64,000 nucleotides of DNA from Trissonchulus latispiculum (taxonomy: Eukaryota; Nematoda; Enoplea; Enoplida; Ironidae), in contig JASAND010006694.1 in assembly GCA_030248195.1 (NCBI GenBank), positions 1 to 64,000 of the forward strand. The letters run 5' to 3'. The notes beneath the pieces were generated by a model, which did no database searches, was not told where the DNA came from, and was given only the letters and a program-made list of their open reading frames with translations. Below are positions 61,701 to 64,000 of this stretch, piece by piece. Position numbers and translations under genes: made by a program. Position 1 is the stretch's first letter, and the number at the start of each line of letters is the position of its first letter.

Positions 61701-63902
61701 AGTTAAAATTAAGTCATTCCTTGTCGTGCAAAGCATTCAAAGAGTGAATCACTAATTAACTGAAGGGCCCAGTTTTACTGGTGCCTACTGATAAATGCAG
61801 AACCGGCCCAACAAATAAATTGCATTAGCTTTAACTTATTTAAATTAAGGAATACCTAAGAAATAGTAAAGAGAAACTAGAAAACGGGCACAAAACCCAA
61901 AACATTTTGCAAATGTGGCGCTATTTTTCAACTTTTTCACGGCATATTTATTGTGTTTATAAAGAAAACACTTGAAATGCATCCGATTTTTCGGAGACAA
62001 TTTCTCTTTTTGTCTAAAAATGTGGTATATTGAAAAACTATTCTTGTTTCCTCAAAATAAAACGAATTAAAGATATGCAGGCTGATTGTATCGCAATAAC
62101 AAAAGTTGCGTTGCGAATTTTCTCTGCTCCCCCGTCAAATCCTAGATTCGATAGTGCGGAACCGGAAACAGAACCAACGAAAGTTTTTTCAAGTAGACTA
62201 ACCCTGTTAAGATCAGTCAACAATGTGCAGCTGTTGTCATTGGGAGACAGAGAAATGTGGCGTAACTCTGCAAGACTGTCCACATCAGGACCACTGAAAA
62301 CAGTAACTGAACTGGGACGCCATTCTGGCTGACCAGCGGTCAAATACAGCTTCAGCTTCTGTACAATCACGCACTCTCTTAACTGCAGTAGTATCCATCC
62401 CTGGAACAGAGAACAAAAGCTCCCTGTAGATCAAAACTAATCAACACGAAGACGATACAAATAGTCGAATAAGCTGCATTACAGTAGCATATTGCTGGGT
62501 ATTTCTATTAACTGTTTTTCATTTTTTATTTATTTTTTCATTTTTCATTTATTTATTTTTATTACATTTTACAACACAAGGTGTTGTTGATTTACACATT
62601 CTTTCGTTTGTCGAATACCGCAATTTCCGTAACTAGAAGTTCCATTCCAGTTTGTCTGAAAGCAGAACCCCTTAAAGTTACTGAACCATAGGGTTCGTTC
62701 TTTTTAACTGTAGGCTAAGTTTTACTTTATAAACAAAATACACCTTAAAAATCATATAACCATACATTAGCCTCTGCAGACTCCCAGCAAGTGTAGTCAT
62801 TCTGGTCGAACAGTGACTGTATACTCTGGCGTGAAGCCGAGCTGGTAACGTTGCGAACACAATTTCTAATCTCAGACAGCATGAAGCATGGAACAACGCG
62901 TTCAGACTTCACAGGATCACCACAGATGCCAGCATACGTCATTTCTGATCCTGAAAATCATCAGCAACAATAAGGTTTGAGAAACTCAAATAGTTGTGTG
63001 TAAAATTGTACACAATAAAATTAGTACAGACAAAATTATATACTTCCTTTTCCAAATTAATTAATGTAATGTAATAAATTAAAAATTAATAACATTTATA
63101 CCCGGTTGACTCAGTTTGTTGAAAGGATGTTTGTGATTTCGCCCATTCCGAAAGCAGCTAGCACAATAGTTGACGTCCCGACAAACAAGGCATGTGTAAA
63201 GTGGGCCAGTAATTGGAGTGATGCAACACTGAACACACCTGGAAAACGAAACGTTCCACTGACATCTGATTATAAAAATCCATGTACTTTATTCGGGGAC
63301 TGTCGCCGGCAAAACATCTTTGTTTTTCTATGAAAACGCAGCTGTCAGCGCAATGACCAAGAGTAGATGATGATAGGAAGAATACGAAACCGTGCACCAC
63401 GAAGAAAGTTTCGGGGTTCTTTGTAAAAAGGGCCAAAAATTGCTATTTTTGGCGTAGTTTGCTTGGAAAAACGTAAAACATTCTCAAAAATGCTTGAATT
63501 CTGGCTGAAATTGATACATTGAGGAGAACCGGAAATGTTCTAAAAATTTGGAAACCTGGCAAAAACTTGGCTATTCAAAAATCAGGGGTGATAGCAAAAG
63601 TTATGTTTAAGAACAACAACACAAAGTGTTTCACTCAACACACCTGACGCCAACATGAATGGCTGGAGCCAGTTCCAGTTCCTCTGCCAAACCTGTCCAG
63701 CCATGGTGATGCGGAAAATCCACAATGACATGAGTAGGCTGGGCAAACTTGATGACATTACGGACCAGGCCGACACTATCATGGTCCACACCGCCCCATC
63801 GATAGTGAGGCATCTTGACAGAGGAACGAACGCGGACTCGATCCCCAGCATGGAAGTGACGCTGACGGGCGCCGACGCTGCCACATGATGGAGAGGGTTG
63901 CT
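31478..63902 (-). CDS. HERC2: HERC2-like giant HECT E3 ubiquitin ligase, C-terminal half (40 exons)
   Basis: Forty minus-strand exons with AG..GT borders and matching phases give 2,159 codons plus stop, about the C-terminal 45% of a vertebrate-size HERC2 (about 4,830 residues). Domain order is MIB-like, ZZ, DOC, RLD2, linker, RLD3, HECT, the same as vertebrate HERC2. HERC2 is a ubiquitin ligase in DNA-damage signalling and other pathways. The first exon here begins at an internal acceptor, so the gene continues past the window edge. Introns over 300 bp hold LINE, Penelope, TIR and MITE copies listed separately; the introns at 34770-35360, 40972-41404, 47499-47978, 61632-62202, 62401-62765 and 63239-63643 show nothing recognisable. 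All exons are intact, so the gene looks functional. Confidence 0.95.
33407..34127. mobile_element. G-rich MITE with inverted ends in a HECT intron
   Basis: The ends GGCCCATGTCAAGATAAAAGT (33411-33432) and its reverse complement near 34107-34127 are inverted. Inside, a unit like GGGGGTTCTGGGGGTTCT recurs at least four times (33485-33680 and 34085-34110). It lies entirely between two HECT exons. Confidence 0.65.
35361..36245 (-). CDS. HERC2: HERC2 exons: end of RLD3 and linker to HECT
   Basis: Exons 36245-35980, 35814-35731 and 35532-35361. The first closes the propeller ([12 protein letters not shown]) and enters a helical linker ([15 protein letters not shown]); the second has [16 protein letters not shown] and the third the helix leading to [11 protein letters not shown] at the HECT border. 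Confidence 0.92.
36688..38013. mobile_element. long-TIR DNA element in HERC2 intron, TA target
   Basis: Arms of about 600 bp (36688 to about 37295 and about 37395-38013) are inverted copies starting AAGTCTGACCAAAAAATG, separated by about 100 bp. TA flanks each end. No transposase is present. TA duplication suggests a Tc1/mariner-like mobiliser. A transcript through the intron could fold into a long hairpin. Confidence 0.85.
38385..43995 (-). CDS. HERC2: HERC2 exons: RCC1-like propeller RLD3
   Basis: Exons 43995-43717, 41503-41405, 40971-40757, 40417-40240, 39402-39146, 38845-38706 and 38480-38385; the last blade continues in the exon at 36245. Blade motifs include [52 protein letters not shown] and [14 protein letters not shown]. 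Introns contain a hAT-like element (41598-43426), a G-rich MITE (39523-39895) and a long-TIR element (36688-38013). All borders are in phase. Confidence 0.95.
39523..39895. mobile_element. MITE with CTGGGCTTA inverted ends
   Basis: The left end reads CTGGGCTTAGTCTAGGG and the right end is the reverse complement of CTGGGCTTATTCTAG. The interior is G-rich and non-coding. It lies in an RLD3 intron. Confidence 0.6.
41598..43426. mobile_element. hAT-like non-autonomous element with CAGGGTTCATGCG ends
   Basis: CAGGGTTCATGCG at 41598-41610 is repeated inverted at 43414-43426, next to repeated CCAGGTTTTTC motifs at both ends. The interior is AT-rich, with a G-rich patch at about 42520-42950 that may be a nested element. 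No clear 8-bp target duplication was found. Confidence 0.6.
44191..45217 (-). CDS. HERC2: HERC2 exons: helical linker before RLD3
   Basis: Exons 45217-45092 and 44328-44191. They encode [19 protein letters not shown] and [13 protein letters not shown], aligning with conserved helices before RLD3. The second exon's acceptor is TTATCCAG at 44329, which keeps phase; an upstream TTCAG near 44368 would not. The intron between them holds a 330-bp MITE. Confidence 0.9.
44421..44748. mobile_element. MITE with AGCCTGGTTCACACTG inverted ends
   Basis: Both ends carry AGCCTGGTTCACACTG in inverted orientation, followed by repeats of CTTATGTCTTATGTC. An internal second pair of GTTCACACTG motifs is seen near 44510. 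It has no coding capacity and lies within an intron. Confidence 0.8.
46181..46275. repeat. GC-rich patch in intron
   Basis: A block of GGCCCCGG-type repeats contrasts with the AT-rich intron. It may be a decayed MITE. Confidence 0.5.
46373..47067. mobile_element. hAT-type MITE beside a HERC2 splice donor
   Basis: CAGAGCTGGAAGTGGGTC is present inverted at both ends and the 8-bp GGATAAAG is duplicated outside (46365-46372, 47068-47075). The interior has arrays of GGGTCACGGGT-like units near both ends. The right target copy ends seven bases from the exon donor at 47083/47082, leaving GTAATG intact. Confidence 0.9.
47083..49988 (-). CDS. HERC2: HERC2 exons: inter-propeller beta-sandwich-like segment
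   Basis: Exons 49988-49832, 48978-48871, 48173-47979, 47498-47388 and 47189-47083. The centre ([35 protein letters not shown]) is strongly like the conserved stretch between RLD2 and RLD3 of vertebrate HERC2 and looks like a CUB-like or beta-sandwich fold; its function is not established. The 5.2-kb intron before the first exon holds the LINE. A MITE begins about 8 bp inside the intron after the last exon. Confidence 0.9.
48514..48797. mobile_element. MITE with CCTGGATTGCACC ends, nested pair
   Basis: Outer inverted ends read GGGCCTGGACTGCACC and, in reverse complement, AGCCTGGATTGCACC. An inner pair of the same motif (about 48576 and 48712) suggests one copy inserted in another. It lies in an intron. 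Confidence 0.65.
49189..49262. repeat. AAAGTAAGT simple repeat
   Basis: Degenerate tandem AAAAGTAAGTT units in an intron. Confidence 0.8.
50359..51228 (+). CDS. LINE ORF1 with PHD finger
   Basis: The N-terminus has a C4HC3 PHD finger: CWC, CSVC, YIHYEC and CKSC. A helical segment rich in Ala and Glu follows, then a C-terminal part with [16 protein letters not shown] and a basic end, typical of CR1-like ORF1. A TAA at 51001-51003 interrupts one frame. ORF1 proteins bind element RNA; the PHD finger may contact chromatin, which is inference. Confidence 0.8.
51264..54087 (+). CDS. LINE ORF2: endonuclease and reverse transcriptase
   Basis: The N-terminal APE-type endonuclease has LNIRSI, TETWL, GGGV, GDFNYP and SDHIEI. 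The RT has [39 protein letters not shown] and the catalytic LYADDAK (near 53234). A frame change near 53545 leads to the C-terminal region [17 protein letters not shown], which stops at 54087. The start codon is unclear. The last 400 bp resemble the fragment at 13 kb. Confidence 0.92.
54593..54958. mobile_element. MITE, second copy of the GACAGCAGGCAT family
   Basis: Ends resemble the MITE inside the Penelope-like element: GACAGGTGGCATGCCCTATG on the left and its inverse on the right. It contains a tandem duplication of a 25-bp unit (GCGGAGGGGCCAGCC...) at about 54875-54924. Confidence 0.7.
55145..55740 (-). CDS. HERC2: HERC2 exons: linker after RLD2
   Basis: Exons 55740-55532 and 55279-55145. 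The second matches a conserved linker helix of vertebrate HERC2 ([12 protein letters not shown] against a DLLKLS motif). The first is poorly conserved; its acceptor TTTTAG at 55741 was selected because it is the one that fits the phase left by the last RLD2 exon, while a nearer acceptor at about 55806 gives a wrong frame. Confidence 0.75.
56044..60715 (-). CDS. HERC2: HERC2 exons: RCC1-like propeller RLD2
   Basis: Exons 60715-60562, 60256-60175, 59823-59683, 59383-59293, 59064-58943, 58808-58753, 57134-56881, 56663-56519 and 56275-56044. They encode a seven-blade propeller with repeated YxWG, GxxGQLG/GRLG and ACGSxHSxA motifs; [14 protein letters not shown] marks blade 1 and [13 protein letters not shown] the last. 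The 82-bp second exon was found from phase and the motif CGGSKSLF. The 1.6-kb intron 57135-58752 holds a Penelope-like element. Confidence 0.95.
57434..57810 (-). pseudogene. Penelope-like RT, C-terminal portion
   Basis: Continues the RT after the MITE with [27 protein letters not shown] and a thumb-like region, ending at a stop at 57434. It joins the upstream part in frame if the MITE and one copy of its target duplication are ignored. Confidence 0.8.
57811..58180. mobile_element. MITE inserted in the Penelope-like RT
   Basis: Inverted ends CAAGAGTACA and, further in, GACAGCAGGCATACTCTATG. CTGTCA is present in both flanks (57804-57809 and 58181-58186) as a target duplication. The interior has long G runs and no ORF of note. 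Confidence 0.85.
58168..58554 (-). pseudogene. Penelope-like RT, N-terminal portion
   Basis: Motifs [17 protein letters not shown] and FRYIDDI include the RT catalytic YIDD. The frame is lost where the MITE begins. Confidence 0.85.
60820..61326. mobile_element. MITE with GGCTTGCACCAGTCG inverted ends
   Basis: GGCTTGCACCAGTCGAGTTTAG at the left is inverted at the right (CTAAACACGACTGGTGCAAGCC). The interior has several internal repeats of GAGTTTAAA-like strings. It lies in the intron before the first RLD2 exon. Confidence 0.75.
61435..62950 (-). CDS. HERC2: HERC2 exons: DOC domain
   Basis: Exons 62950-62766, 62400-62203 and 61631-61435. They encode an APC10/DOC-type jelly roll: a WES motif at the end of exon 1, [20 protein letters not shown] in exon 2, and [17 protein letters not shown] with [11 protein letters not shown] in exon 3. 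DOC domains bind substrates or peptides in ubiquitin ligases. The donor after the first exon (AAT|GTATGG) was chosen because it alone keeps phase with the next exon. Confidence 0.9.
63102..63902 (-). CDS. HERC2: HERC2 exons: MIB-like domain and ZZ zinc finger
   Basis: Exons 63902-63644 and 63238-63102. The first encodes a MIB/HERC2-type barrel: [20 protein letters not shown], then [20 protein letters not shown]. The second encodes a ZZ finger with Cys pairs CVQCC..CLVC and CASC, then His-X3-His (NHKHPF), the usual ligand pattern for a partner-binding ZZ domain. In vertebrate HERC2 a similar barrel directly precedes the ZZ finger, distinct from the better-known MIB domain further N-terminal. 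Splicing joins them at an Arg codon. The start of the first exon (acceptor GCATAG) is the least certain border. Confidence 0.9.
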
Positions 63903-64000
63903 CTATGCAATATAGGAAGATATGAATAAAAAAGAAAGAAGCAAGTCGTGTAACACCGATGGTCCGAAAAATTAATGAAATGAACAGAAACGAAATTGCT

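Noticed and set aside
1..64000. CRISPR arrays, tRNA or rRNA genes, bacterial operons
   Set aside because: No regularly spaced repeats, no cloverleaf or rRNA signatures were recognised, and the intron-exon structure shows a eukaryotic genome.

Overview
This 64 kb window is animal nuclear DNA. It is AT-rich, has spliceosomal introns with clear GT..AG borders, and carries Ty3/gypsy, CR1-type LINE, Penelope-like and MITE elements typical of an invertebrate. Species cannot be named from the sequence. No rRNA, tRNA or CRISPR array was seen.

Right half (about 31.1-63.9 kb, minus strand): one large host gene, the C-terminal portion of a HERC2-type giant HECT ubiquitin ligase. Forty exons with mutually consistent splice phases encode about 2,159 residues in the vertebrate HERC2 order: MIB/HERC2-like domain, ZZ finger, DOC domain, RCC1 propeller (RLD2), a linker with a beta-sandwich-like segment, a second propeller (RLD3), and a HECT domain with an acidic tail. 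The N-terminal half lies beyond the right edge. Its introns hold a CR1-like LINE, a Penelope-like element split by a MITE, and several terminal-inverted-repeat elements.

Left half (1-31 kb): intergenic, built from mobile elements. Gypsy-A (5247-12580, 235-bp LTRs, TATAC target duplication) carries gag, protease, RT/RNase H and integrase, then an extra 3' gene joining a NADAR domain to an SGNH-type hydrolase. Its leader has a splice donor just after the first ATG, and an acceptor abuts the NADAR frame in matching phase, so the extra gene is probably made from a spliced subgenomic RNA. Gypsy-B (17367-25822, 422-bp LTRs, TTTA target duplication) has an envelope-like glycoprotein between gag and protease, has lost RNase H and the integrase core, and ends with an acidic ORF that overlaps a second SGNH-like ORF by TAATG. 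Gypsy-B sits inside the terminal repeat of an older element. A 1.7-kb repeat occurs twice (2943-4665, 13795-15480), with an LTR element and a LINE fragment between the copies, and a 1.76-kb foldback element lies at 28530-30285.

The host gene is one coherent unit. The notable biology is in the two LTR elements, both carrying SGNH-hydrolase genes after pol, one with NADAR and one with an internally placed envelope-like gene. Many breaks in their reading frames are single-base losses in T runs although the LTR pairs are almost identical, so some may be assembly errors.
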